Assembly: GCA_018697195.1 (NCBI GenBank)
Contig: CM031879.1
Span: 37,063,408 to 37,127,407, forward strand
Source of the DNA: Certhia americana
Taxonomy: Eukaryota; Chordata; Aves; Passeriformes; Certhiidae
DNA: 64,000 nt
Reading direction: 5' to 3'
Below are positions 13,775 to 28,192 of this stretch, in pieces. The notes beneath the pieces are model-generated. The model made no database searches. It saw only the letters and a list, made by a program, of their open reading frames with translations, and was not told the DNA's origin. Each line of letters opens with the position of its first letter. The stretch's first letter is position 1. A program made the translations under genes and the position numbers.

Positions 13775-15275
13775 AACAAAAAAAACCCCTGTAACTATCT
13801 CTGACTTTATGTTAGCTTCGAAAAACACTTTTCTTACACTTCTTGGAAGATGCATCTTTCTTTCTGGGTAAAATAAAAAAGCATTGTTATTTAAGTAATA
13901 TAACTGTATAGAAGCCTCTGAACAGAAGCAAAGTAGGTTCAAACTACATCAACTACACAGTCACAACTAGGTATCCTACAAAGCCCACAAGAAAATTTTT
14001 AAGACAAACTTTGATTATTGAACAAAAGGAATTTCTACTACTTCAGATTTATTTTAATCTGGTGCAATACATAGCAGAGAGAAATAAAAAAGAAAGCATT
14101 TTAAAATTGTTTCTTAAATGCCACTTTCTCAAACACATTATTTTCCCCTCCCTATTGCTTTTTCTTACCTCCAAAGGAAGTTATTTGTTTATTCCCTGAT
14201 ACTGAAATAATATACAAGCTTTTCAACTGTAGAAGAGATCTATCAGATAAAATAATTCATTATACACAAGAAAACAGTCATACAAAGGTAAATTTAAGGG
14301 TCCTACCCATTAAATACCATCCTTTTCAGTCTAAAGTCTTTTGCACACAAAATTTCTCTTCAAGTCCTCCTGCATTCAAGTTTCTTTTCACATAACTATA
14401 ATTTTAGAAAGTATTTCATGTTGACTTCCTAATTCATACTAACATTAGTGAAAAAAGCTCGTTTGCATGAAGTTTTCTATAAAAAAAAGGAGAACAGAAA
14501 AGAGAACATACTATACAAAATCCACCTGTTACGGCAATGTTGAACAATTCTGATTTAAAACATATTCATACTACAATTACTTGTAAAGTGATTTACATAA
14601 TCATAAACTAGATGAACAGCAATCTAAATAGATAATTCTAAAATAAAGTATTCAAAGAATTTCCAGTAAGCTGAAACACTCCCAGCATTTACAGATGTCA
14701 GAAACAACAGGAGCAGTTGCCTTCCATGTCAGAAATTTTACTTTTACAGCACAACTCCCCCTTTGAAAGCAGATGACACTTTGTTACACCTGAACTGTGT
14801 TCTTTGCTGTATTTCACTTGAAATGGCCTTATATAAGACAAACATTTTGTAAAGTGGAAGATGCAGTTTTTTAGGAGAGAACAGGAAGCATATCCAAGAG
14901 AAGACAGCTACTTTGAAGGAGCAGAAAACTGAAATGGCACAGGAGATACTGCTGGGAGAAGCTATCACAGCAGTGGTGAACACAGTGGAGGAAAACAGGG
15001 ACAGGGAATACACCTGCAATGACAAGCCCACTGAATGGACGGTACAGAGCAAAATAAAATCTCAAAAAGTGGAAGGCCATGCCACAAATTTTCTCAGCCC
15101 ACTGGCAATTAGAATGGGACCAAGGCAAAAACATTGCTGAAGTGGTAGCTCCCTGAGATACCCAGAGGTTTTTTCCAGAGAAGCTCCCTACCACCTCCAT
15201 ATTCTGCACTTCTCACAGATCTTCAGCACATGGGTGCACTCACTCAGAAACATCAGAGGAGCAGCAGGACACACT

Positions 15276-15428
15276 ACCTTATAGCAGCCTTCTGGTACCT
15301 AAAGGGGCCTATAGGAGAGCTGTAACTTTTAACAAGGGCATGTAGCGACAGGAAAAGGGAGAATGGCTTTAAACTGAAAGAGGGAAGGTTTTGATTAGAT
15401 ATTAAGCACAAATTCTTCACTGTGAGTG
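15276..15428 (+). mobile_element. CR1 LINE 3' portion, left half of an interrupted (outer) copy
   Basis: The segment begins CTTATAGCAGCC and continues through the stretches ACAAGGGCATGTAG and GAATGGCTTTAAACTGAAAG, to TTAGATATTAAG and TTCTTCACTGTGAG. These are hallmark sequences of the end of CR1 ORF2 and its 3' region. The copy stops at CTGTGAGTG and resumes at about 16668 with GTGAAACACCAGAACAGG, the expected next CR1 sequence. It is therefore the left half of an element split by a later CR1 insertion. Orientation is opposite to PPP1R12A. Confidence 0.85.
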
Positions 15429-16667
15429 TCATCTATAGGACAACCAAGGGATCAGACCCACCCAGCACAGGCTTAGGAAAGGCAGGTCCTGCTTGACCAA
15501 CCTGATCTCCCTTCTATGACCAGATGACCCATCAATTGGATGACAAAGACTGCAAATGTTGTCTACCAGGACTTCAGAACAGCTTTTGACATTCTCTGTC
15601 TCACCATTCTCCTGGAGAACTTTGCTCCTCGTGGCCTGACCGGATGCATTCTTCACTGGATAAAAAACTGTCTAGATAGATGCACCCAGAGAGTGGTGAT
15701 GAACACAGTTACATCCAGCTGGTGGCTGGTGTTTTCCAGGGCTCTGATGTCCTGTTTATTATCTTTGTGGATGATCTGGACAAGGGGATCAACAACACCT
15801 TCTGTCAGTTTGCAGATAACACCAAGTTCAGCAGGAGTGTTGATCTGCTGGAGGTCAGAAAGGCTCTGCAGAGGGATCTGGACAGGCTGGATGCCAAGGC
15901 CAGCTGGATGAGGTTCAATAAGGCCGAGTGCTGGGTCCTACACCTGGGTTACAACAACCCCATGCAGTGCTACAGGCTGGGGACAATGGCTGGAAACTGC
16001 CCAAGGGATAAAGGAGCTGGGGATGCTGGTGACAGTGGCTGAACATGAGCCAGCAGTGCTCAGGTGGCCGAGAAGGCCAAAGGCATCCCAACCTGTATCA
16101 GCAATAGTGTGGCCAGCAGGAGCAGGGTGGGGATTGTCCCCTTGGATTTGGCACTGGGGAGGCCACACCTCATGTCCAGTTCTGGGCCATGGCTGCAAGA
16201 AGGACAATGAGGTGCTGGAGAACGCCCAGAGAAGGGCAACAAGGCTGGGCAAGGGTCTGGAGCACAAGTCTGGTGAGCAGTGGCTGAGGGAGCTGGGGTT
16301 GTTTAGCCTGGAGCAAAGGAGGCTCAGGAGAGACCTCTCTCCAGCTGCCTGAAAGGAGGCTGGAGCCAGGTGGAGATCAGCCTCTTCTCCCAGGCAGCAG
16401 GGACAGGATTAAAGGAAGTGGCCTCAGGCTAAACCAGGGAGGCTTAGGGTAGACATCAGGAAGAATTTTCTCTCTGAAAAAGGTAGATAAGCATAGGAAC
16501 AGGCTGAACAGGCTGCCCAGAGAGGCTGTGGAGCCACCATCACCAGAAGCATTCAAGAAAGAACTGGACATGACATTTAGTGCTATGGTTTAGTTGTCAT
16601 GGTGGTGTTCAATCAAAGGTTGGACTCAGTGATCTTGGAAGTGTTTTCCAATGCAAATGATTCTATA
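15429..16667 (+). mobile_element. CR1 LINE, 5'-truncated, nested inside another CR1
   Basis: This copy of about 1.24 kb starts inside the reverse-transcriptase domain and runs to the CR1 3' end (ATGATTCTATA). Conceptual pieces show RT hallmarks: an F-x-x-A-F-D-type motif near 15570, then V-D-D-L-D-K-G-I near 15770, F-A-D-N near 15810, L-L-E-V-R-K-A-L-Q-R-D-L-D-R-L-D near 15850, and L-E-H-K-S and R-E-L-G-L-F-S-L-E near 16260-16310. Several frameshifts and stops break the frame, and the catalytic F-A-D-D has become F-A-D-N. It is a dead fossil and cannot retrotranspose. It lies in PPP1R12A intron 2, antisense to the gene. Confidence 0.93.
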
Positions 16668-16853
16668 GTGAAACACCAGAACAGGTCACCCAGAGAAATT
16701 GTAGACGCCCCATTCCTGGAACTGTTCAAGGCCAAGTTGAACACAGCTCTGAAAAACCTGATCTAGATGTAGATGTCCCTGTTCATTGCAGCAGGGTTGG
16801 ACTAGACGACCCATGAAAGGTCCCTGCCAACTCAAATACTCTGTAAATCTAAG
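16668..16853 (+). mobile_element. CR1 LINE 3' end, right half of the interrupted (outer) copy
   Basis: The sequence resumes with GTGAAACACCAGAACAGG and continues with the CR1 3' landmarks ATTGTAGACGCCCCATTCC, GTTCAAGGCCAAGTTGAAC and GGGTTGGACTAGACGACCC, ending in a degenerate ACTCTGTAAATC tail. It joins logically to the piece ending at 15428. It belongs to a different CR1 subfamily from the inserted copy, as its 3' end differs. Confidence 0.85.
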
Positions 16854-19292
<2,439 letters not shown>

Positions 19293-22200
19293 CTACAAAG
19301 AAAGAAAGAATTAAGAAGTAAGTTCATATCAAAGCTGTTCTACAATCCTGTGCATCTTTAAGCAAATTCTTCAGAAGAAAAGGTAAGTATTTCCAGTTCT
19401 GATGAGGAAGTTTCTTTGCTGGGGTCTGACAGCAAGACAGAAAGAATCTCAGAGATAAACAGATTTGTAAAACTTTTCAAATAGATTAAACAGTTTTTAA
19501 AAGCCAAAAAGTATTATTTTATAAGGTAAATGCATTCTGGTTTTATGAGAAGCCCTTTACAATCCCCACTGAAATCTTATTCTCCAGTATAAAGCAGTTC
19601 CTCAGGTCCTCACTCTGTCCCAGGTATATCTCAACCACTTGAGTGGATATTACAATTGAATAAACAGATACACCATGAAGTAGAACTGTGACTAAGAGCT
19701 AGGGAAGCACTTTGAAAACAATATCATACTGTGATTTTACCTGTAATGTAGATGAGACTATGGAGTATGAAAGGATACTACTTAGCATTTCAACATTCCC
19801 CCACTGTTCTCTATTGCAGTATTTTCTATACCACCATAAACCTTTTAACAGTCTATTAATCAGTCCTGTTTATAAACTTAAACATCATTTTGGCAATAAC
19901 AAAAATATTATCATCTGCCCACATCTCTTAATTACTGAGCAAACAGTGTTGCTCAGATGCAGAACTACTGCCATTCTCCAGACCTCCATTTAACTGACTC
20001 CTATTTTGCCTTTCTTCTCCATGTTCGAGTATTTTTCTCACAGGGTGCTCAGTAAGCTTTCTTGCCAACTTCTATCCTGCTGCCCTTAAAAGGGCAGAGC
20101 AACTGAGAGAAAAGTCCCTCTGTATTTCAGGACAGCAAGAACTCCAAGCAGCTAGACCCCACAAGACTGGTATTAATTTTTTTAGCTTAATAAATCAACA
20201 ATACTACATAGCCAAAAGGCTGAAATGAGAACTTCTACTCTTGGGCTCCTAAATCCTACTAGGGAATTACACCTCTAATGAAATGCAATTAAGGTATAAA
20301 TACTTCTGAAAAAAACCAAAATTACATAATGTTTTCCTATGGAAAGAAAACAACTCAGATCTCTCTATTTAAGCAATTGCATTGTTCCAAGATGAATCCT
20401 GAAGCTTTCCTCCATTCTGCAATGCTGAGGCAACAGCTACACCATGAGGAGCATGCTGCTGCCCAGTGTAGTAACCAGCCAAACAAAACCAGCCAGAAAT
20501 GATCCTGCTTTAACTCCATTTGCTTTAGTTGCATACAGCTAGACTGCAATACACTGCTTGCATTATTTGTTTTTCAGTTAAAAACAAAACCCTATTGTTC
20601 AATGAAATCCTCCCTACCTTTTCAGGTATTCTCGAAAACTGACTTGAAAATGTTTTAGTCATATCCATCCCTAAAATCAGCAGTTCTCTTAATAAAATAA
20701 TTTCTTAACATACTCCAACAATAAAGACTACAAGTTTGTCAAGTGTATGTATTTGCCTCCAATTTCTCCCACTTATCAACAGTGTACAATGATTATATAC
20801 TTATAACAAGTTCCGAAAGAAGAAAATCATCTCTTTTTGTAAGACATTTTGTAACTTAATGAAAAAGAATCAACTGCAAGACATGGTTAATCAGCTTAGG
20901 AAGAAAACAAATTCAAGAAACTCAGATGTTTACACTTAACAGATACATCAACTATATACAGCCATATATCCAGTTTTTCTGGATATTTTCTGGATATTCA
21001 ACCACTGATATCCAACGTCTATAACAATATTCACCAGCTAATTATAAGGAAAAATAAATTTATACCAGAAAAATTTTTCAAATATAAGTATTTTAGTATT
21101 TTAATATTAAATTTTAACATGTTGCATGCTTATCTTAAAATTCCCTAAAATTCATCATCTGTGAGAAAAAAACTACCTTAAAACTGATTAGCATTATTAA
21201 CAACAAAAAAACCCCAAACAAACAGAAAAGCCAACCATATGGTTGTGACATAACCTAACACAGAACAATCCTTCCCTATTTTTCAAGTACACATGAGAAA
21301 ACCTGGCAAGACATACTCATAAAAATGCTGTTGCTAAGTGAATCAAAAGCTTACATATGCAGCACATTAAAAGACATATGACTAAGTGGCTAAAAATATT
21401 TGACCAAATTTGGGCAGTTTATTGTGCCATACATGGCAAGAATAAGGAGAGCTCAAATACACTTATCAGGTATTATCAGAGACTGCACATTCATAACAAC
21501 CAGGAAAATATTTTATTAAAAACTCACTGTGATCTCTAAAAAGTTAATCCCTATCTTAAGTCTGGTAAAAAAATTACAATTGATTCTATCGCAGAAAAAC
21601 ACAAATCTACTGCAGCCTATGTCTCCACGTCCCCTTTTTCTTCTTAATAGAACTACAGGCAGGTGTTAGATAAATCCTATCACTCTCAGCACTTTCCATA
21701 GGAAAGGCACTTCTCACTATCATCAGGTACCTTAAGAAAGAAAGCCAAGAAACAAACGTTCTAAAAGAAATTTTATCTAAATGTTTTTCCATTTCTACTG
21801 CACTGCTCACCTCTAAAAGCAGTATTTATCAAGTGTCAGAAGTGCTTCTGTTGCTAAAGACTGACATCTCAACCACAAAAGGAAAGCTTGTTGGGGCAGC
21901 ATGATAAAGCAATAGCCTCTGAACAGACTGCCCTTCTAGACCTCAGCCTTCAAGTTATTACAAAGGAAAAAGCAATATACATGCAAGACATAAATAACTA
22001 CAGTTCCACTGCTGCTGCAGTAACTCAGAAAGATAAATTCTCACGATTAATTCTGCTCCCAAATGTAACCAGAAGACATAGACAGCTGCAGGTCTTCCTT
22101 TTCCACATCTCTTAGAGCCCTTCCAAGATTCATGTCAGTTCTTTGCACTCATCTGTCCCTATCCCCAGTCTCTCCCTTCACGGCCCACAGTTCTCAACTA

Positions 22201-24091
22201 GAGCACCAGTTACCACTTAATGAAACCACAGGAGACAGGTGAAACTAAAGATCTTTCCAAGTGCTTGCAAAACACACCTGTAGAGCACACACACCAGCCA
22301 GCTCCTAGAGCAAGCAGAACATGGCAGCTCACACACAAGATACCCTTCATTCCATGAACTGGTTTGTCTCTCCCAACCCCAGCCTCACCAACTGGTAGAA
22401 AGGCATTTCTGCATAATCATCTCAACTGCCTTGCCAGATTTGACCTAAGTTAGCCAAAAGGCCTCAACCAGAACGACACCTGCCACTGCAATCATACAAA
22501 CCTTGTTTCCTTTGAGAACCAATTTAGAAAATAGGCTAATCAGTCATAAAGTCAAAGCAAAGTTGAGAATACAAAGTCTGGTTACCTTTTCTGATAAGAA
22601 AAAGGAAGTACATTGAAACCCAGAAAAGAATCCACTTTCCTTTTCTACAACAACCTGAAACTTGGACTGCAAGTCCAGAAAAGATCAACAGTACCTGGCT
22701 CCCACACAGACCAGTCCCAGGTAGGTCTAGCTTGTACTGGAAACAACATTTGAACCTTTCCCCCTAAATACGTGAAAGGGGATAACCAGATACCTGCTGA
22801 ACATGCTAGACTTTTAACTGTATTTGCCATGACCTTGTATTACAGTGCAAGTGGCAAGTGATACACTTGGCTCTTGATACTACCACGTGTTAAGAACATA
22901 GGTGATGGGGAAATATAACTTCATCAGTAGCCTTAAAAGGGATAGCTTTAAAAGAAACATCAGAAGTGTTTGGTTCCTCAGTAAGTAACCAAAGAATTCA
23001 GCAGTCAGTGCTCCCCAAAAGACAGGAAAAACAGGCCTGAAATTATTTTGAAAAAAAACCAGAAATCTTGTAGGTAAAAAAGCAATCACTCTCTTAGACC
23101 ACTGTCCCATACACATGAAGCAGAGCCATACACCATGCACCTTCCATGAGGCTACCATTTTCCCTGATTTTCATTAATGTTAACATCTAATGAGGTAATC
23201 CCATCTAATTTAGACATTATTAAATGTTTAGACATTTGCATTTTTTAGTAAGCTTTGGTAAAATCTCCATTCTCCACAGAGAGATTAAAACCTACCCTTT
23301 TACTGATTAGATTACTATTTTGATCTATTCAATAAATTATTTTGCATCTATTAGGAAAACAAATATGCATTTCATCTCTGCTACCGCATTTTATTTTTTC
23401 CTTATTTACTCTTGGTACAGAAAAGAGTCAAAAATATACAAAGAACATATTGAACAGCCATTCTGAATTGCCATGTGAATGTCAGGAACAGGAAGACGAC
23501 TGCACACAACAGGTCTGGAGAATAGTTTATCCCCTTTCGATTTTTTGAGTGAAGTAATTCCAGTGGGTGTAACAGGACTTAGCAGGACATGAACATCTTT
23601 GCTAAGGTACCCAAGAATCAAATTAAAGCAGCAGAGCTGGTGAAAAGGGGTTCCCACTCTCTTCACCTTGGGTTGCTTGTTCCCTGCCATCACATACCCC
23701 ACTCCCTTACAGCTATGCAGATACTTTGTGCTAAACTGAATCTAAACTGGATCAGAAAGGCAATTAGAATTTAAAATGAAATGAAATAAGAAAAAGAAAA
23801 AATACTTTTATTTGATTAAAACAGAATTATTTGCTTTGATTTTATTAAAATGGGTTTTGTATTCAGAGAAGCAGCATTGTTCTGAAATTCATTTTCATGT
23901 CCTAATTCCACTATCAGAGAAACAAAATTTAGTTTCACTCTGAATTTTCACCCATTACAAAGCTTGTGTTAAAGCTTCTTGTTTCAAACTGACACTTTTG
24001 AAAGACATACATTTAAATCAGCGACCACTTCTATCATTTGTACTTTAAATTTACAACAGATTTAAACCTAGTTTCTTGTTTGTAAGTATTT
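19293..24091. other. Intron 1 of PPP1R12A, 3' end section
   Basis: Starts at the exon 2 acceptor with a (TTTC)n pyrimidine tract on the gene strand. The remainder is AT-rich and unique, with a small TTTTCTGGATA tandem near 20980. No gene seen. Confidence 0.75.
20967..20996. repeat. Tandem TTTTCTGGATA x2 with inverted TATCCAG
   Basis: An 11-bp unit is repeated twice at 20975-20996, and TATCCAG just before it (20967-20973) is complementary to the unit's CTGGATA, so a small hairpin is possible. Intron 1. Confidence 0.6.
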
Positions 24092-24250
24092 TATAGAATC
24101 ATAAAATATTTTGGGTTGAAAGGGACTAATCTAGTTCCAAATCCCTGACATAGCAGAAACATCAGGTTGCTGAGAGCCCCATCCAACCCGGCCTTGTATA
24201 GCCTTCCTACAGAAATCACATTACTCATCCTGTCTACCTCAATGTCCTCC
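24092..24250 (-). mobile_element. CR1 LINE 3' end fragment
   Basis: The block starts TAGAATCATAAAATATTTTG and continues GGTTGAAAGGGACTAATCTAG, CATCAGGTTGCTGAGAGCCC and CATCCAACCCGGCCTTG. This is the reverse complement of the CR1 3' terminus. Similarity fades after about 24210, so the inner boundary is uncertain. It is diverged and non-coding, and lies in intron 1 in the same orientation as PPP1R12A. Confidence 0.8.
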
Positions 24251-27200
24251 CCCCCTCCTTTGCAGAGCACTTTCAACTGAAACAGGAACAGAGGCTGAAG
24301 AGAATTAAATTCATCAGTTGTCACAAAAAGGTGGTTAAGCACGAGTCCTCTGAAATAACAGCACCACAGAGTAGTTCACAGGGTGAACTCAACAATTACT
24401 GCCCCTATCCAAGTCCTCACACTGACCTCCCAGTGAGCATGGCACCATGAGATAAGCCCCACAGTTTGAATGCTGGTCTCACTCTGCAATGGCTTTTTTG
24501 TAATCACAAGGAAAGGTTTTCTTAGGAGAGAAGATATTACAGTTCACTAACCACAACTATTTGTCTTCACTGATACTGGGAAAAAAAGTAAGTTCACATA
24601 TTGCAATTCTTAGAGGGTTTTTTCCTGTCAATAAAACGCTGAGAAAGTCTAAAAAAAGAAATTAGGTCAAAAGAACCAAACCAAGTTTGAGCAACGCTTT
24701 CCATTTTCAGAAACTTACATATTTATACATTAGTTAACAATGAAGCACCAACAAGTGAAGTGGCAATAAGGTGTATGAAAGGAAACATGAGCCTTATCTA
24801 ACTTTCAAGCAACAGAGCCAAAGCAGTCTGGGAGTTACAGCCATTAGAACAACTGAAGAATATTTTTTTTGCACCTAAATTTGTTACTCAGCCATTAATT
24901 CAATGTTTTCATACAAAAGATAACATCTTAAGGTTCTCATATTCGTGATGACTATGTCCTAAGACTCACTGAATATTCTGGAACACTTTCAGGACAAAGG
25001 GTAATAAGAATGACCAACAAATGAGGTTATGAAATATTGGTTATTACTACACTTATTTTCACTATTCAAGCAATCACTATAAAAGCAGGTATTTTACATT
25101 TGCCAAGTATTCTGTTTAATACAATACATATAGGGTGGAGAGGCTGCTGTTGATGTTCATGTTTACGTTAAGAAACAGAAGAGTTTTGGTGTTGTAACAG
25201 AACTTCAGGCATTAATCTAGTATTACAGATGACAAACGTTGCTCAATTATGAAATTAAGTGTTCGTTTAGCCAACCCACAAGTCACAGCTTTTATCTGCC
25301 ACTGAACTGGGGTAACACCAGATACCTTGCCTACAAAATACAAAAACTAGTTTTGGGATTGAATATTTTACTTTCTTAAAGCATGCTTTCTAGTAAAAAT
25401 GGTATGGTTTACAATGCAAATATCCTTGCTAAACAAGAAATATTACCCTTTTTCTAGACTACTGTTATTTTGTTTAACTTGCCTGTAAATATTATGTGTA
25501 TGATGTGTGTTACTTTTTGCTACAAATGGCCTACTATTTAAAATCCTGAAGAATTGGCCTATGAAAAACAGTTAAAATTATTATTAACATATCCAATAAT
25601 TCAAACTACCAAAGCATTTCAAGAGTATCTCATGGCTTCTGCAAGTTACTCTTCTCCAGAGAAATTTCCTGGAAACACTTCACTTTTAAGCGCAGAAAAT
25701 GAGAATCATTTTAGACACCTGAAAAAGCAGGTGAAAGACTCTTTCTCCTAAGGAAAAAACACTACTTGAAGATGATGCAACACTTCATGTCCATTCAAGT
25801 CTCATGGGGAAGGCATGCAGAGGCTATTGAAACTGAGCACCCATTAACCATAGTTACTTAATTCATATCCTGCAGAACTGTCGAACATTGACAAAAGTAG
25901 ACAAATCATTCCAGAACTCAAACTTCTCTATCATTTGCACTTCACATAAACAACTTGTCTAAGTTTTCTGAGATATACATGACTATATCTCAACAAAAGT
26001 TCACCTCAGATTTTCTTTCAGCTCAAAGATAAAACCAGGAGCTACATGAAGTCAGTAAATGTTTAGCTCAAATGTACAGTAAGAGCATAATGTAATATCC
26101 ACCCTACAATTCTGGCTTGTTTTCTTTGCTACGCTGAATTACTAATTTAATTACATGCCCTTAAGCTTTGCTAGTTTGTAACTTATATTTAAATCTGCAA
26201 GTTTAATTATGTGCATAATTCACGAAAAACACTAAAATCTATCGTTATTGAGACTGATATAATCTACGTGTTAAAAAATTGATCTCATAGGGATTTCCCA
26301 CTATTTAAATCCTAATGAATGCTCAATCATAGATCTTAATCAGGACTGTGATAGGATACATATATTTGAGTGGTTTCAGAGTGTTTCAAGTAGAGATAGA
26401 ATTATGCTTGCCCTCTAACCTCCTGCCAAAATAAATAATGAGAAGACGAGAGCTGGCTGCTGCAAGGTTATTTACTCAAACCAGGGATGCTACCCTTAGT
26501 GTTACCAATCCCAGTAATGGATCAAGACTCATTCTGACAGACATTATATGGACAAAACAACCCAGCCTAATGCCTGCTTTCTGTTCTGTTGCTGAAATAA
26601 TCCCAGCTATTTTAGGCTACCTAGTATTACATGCAAATATGCTTTCAAATATATATTTGTTTTCATTTTTAGCTCTGTGAAAATCTATTTTCAGGAACAC
26701 TTGAAATTCCCACACCAGACGTTCTCTTCATTAAAACCACTGTGCTAAATGTGTAGTATTAAACTTTAGTAATATTCATCTACTGCAACTCAAAGAAAAA
26801 TCTCAAGACAAACTACCAAAAACATCTGTCTAAACCCCTCAAATAATCCTCGGAAAATGAGATGTCATGGAAAAAAAGTATTTTGGAAGAGATCAAACTA
26901 AATAGCATTGAAAGACTGTTACTGATGCTGGTGCTGAATGGCCTTTTTTCTTCTGGCTCAACAAACTGACAAAGCTGGTGAAGAGACTGCACTCTACGAA
27001 GCAATCTCTGTCTGAAGTTCATACAAATGACACTTTTTCTTAACCTTGTGGTATAAAGTGTTTGAGAAACGATTTCTGCTTTTCCTTTTGATTTCTTTCA
27101 ATGTAAAAAGAACGCTAGTACTTTTTGTGGAACTTGCTTATAAATGTACTTTCAGGTTTCTTAGGCAGCTTTTTAACCGCACGCCAAGTGAAAGAAAATG

Positions 27201-27493
27201 AGTTTACCCAGCCAAATGGAGAAATGAACATCTGACTGACACCTTGGTATTATAGCTGGTACGATGTGCAAATTCACAAGCTGTCTTGAACCCCAAAGGC
27301 TTAGGCAGGTAAGTATGTATAAATTACATATGACAGATTCCCATTTTAGCTACATGTTGAAACTTATCAAAAATCAGTGTATTTGGGAGTCGCATCCAGA
27401 ACTGAATTTCAGGCTCATTTGTTTCACAAATGGCTTTCTCTTTTTTCTGACCTCTGCCTTTGCAGTTTGCTTTCTGAGGCAATTTCAACAGAC
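24251..27493. other. Intron 1 section between two CR1 fragments, nothing recognised
   Basis: Unique AT-rich sequence. No repeat, RNA gene or convincing open frame is visible. Confidence 0.7.
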
Positions 27494-27850
27494 CAGAGAA
27501 TCACAGAATGGGTCATGTGGGAAGAGACCACAGTGGCTCCCCCAGCCTAACCTCCCTGCTCAAGCAGGGTTATCCTAAGAGCACATGGCACAGGATTGTG
27601 TCCAGAAGGCTCTCGAATATCTCCAATGAGGGAGACTCCACAGCCTCTCTGGACAATCTGTTCCAGGGCACAGTAAAGAAGTTCTTCCTCAGACTCCCTG
27701 TGCATCAGTTTCTGTCCATTGCCTGTTGTCCTATTGCTTGGCACCACCAAGAAGAACCTGGAAACATCCTCTGACACCATTGTTCAGATAATCATAGACA
27801 CTGACAGGTCCCCTCTCCATCTTCTTTTCTAAGGCTGAACAGGCCCTGTG
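27494..27850 (-). mobile_element. CR1 LINE 3' end fragment, about 360 bp
   Basis: The block begins GAATCACAGAATGGGTCATG and contains the CR1 landmarks CCTCCCTGCTCAAGCAGG, GGAGACTCCACAGCCTCTCT, AGTAAAGAAGTTCTTCCTC and GGTCCCCTCTCCATCTTC. It reads as the reverse complement of the last part of ORF2 and the 3' UTR. Short open frames across it are remnants only. It lies in intron 1, same strand as the gene. Confidence 0.9.
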
Positions 27851-28174
27851 GCTGATGCACCATGTTCAGTGGGACATACAACCCTCCACATCTACCTTCT
27901 GACAAGTATGGAAAAGCAACAAGGTTCAGGAAAACAAAATTGGCTATTTGTACTGTAATATTTTACAATATTACTATATTTTAAAAATATAGTGCCATAA
28001 TACAGTTATGCTTTCGTTAAGCATTTATTGCTACAACTTTGGCAGAGAGCAATTAGTTTTCATGGTCACACAATGCGTAGATATTACATCTGAGAAGAAG
28101 AAAGCAATATCATACAGGACATGTATTTCTGTCCCAGTCAAATGAAATAGTAGCCAATTGCATTTCAAATAGGG

Positions 28175-28192
28175 TTTTTTTTTTTTTTTTTT
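28175..28192. repeat. T18 homopolymer
   Basis: Intron 1 poly-T, preceded by AGGG. No adjacent retroelement body is recognised. Confidence 0.9.

Larger units (their letters stand above)
1287..15275. other. Intron 2 of PPP1R12A, distal part
   Basis: About 14 kb of AT-rich intron. It holds the scaffold gap, several homopolymers and a (CAAAA)n tract. No interspersed repeat is recognised. Short open frames are scattered and show no family resemblance. Two somewhat less AT-rich patches (about 12120-13100 and 14900-15200) contain nothing I can name. Confidence 0.75.

Noticed and set aside
15540..16352. Apparent protein genes of 109-123 codons
   Set aside because: They are broken reverse-transcriptase pieces of a decayed CR1 with frameshifts and a mutated catalytic site, not host genes.
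27264..27780. Open frames of 77-104 codons
   Set aside because: They overlap a CR1 3' end in either strand and have no other support.
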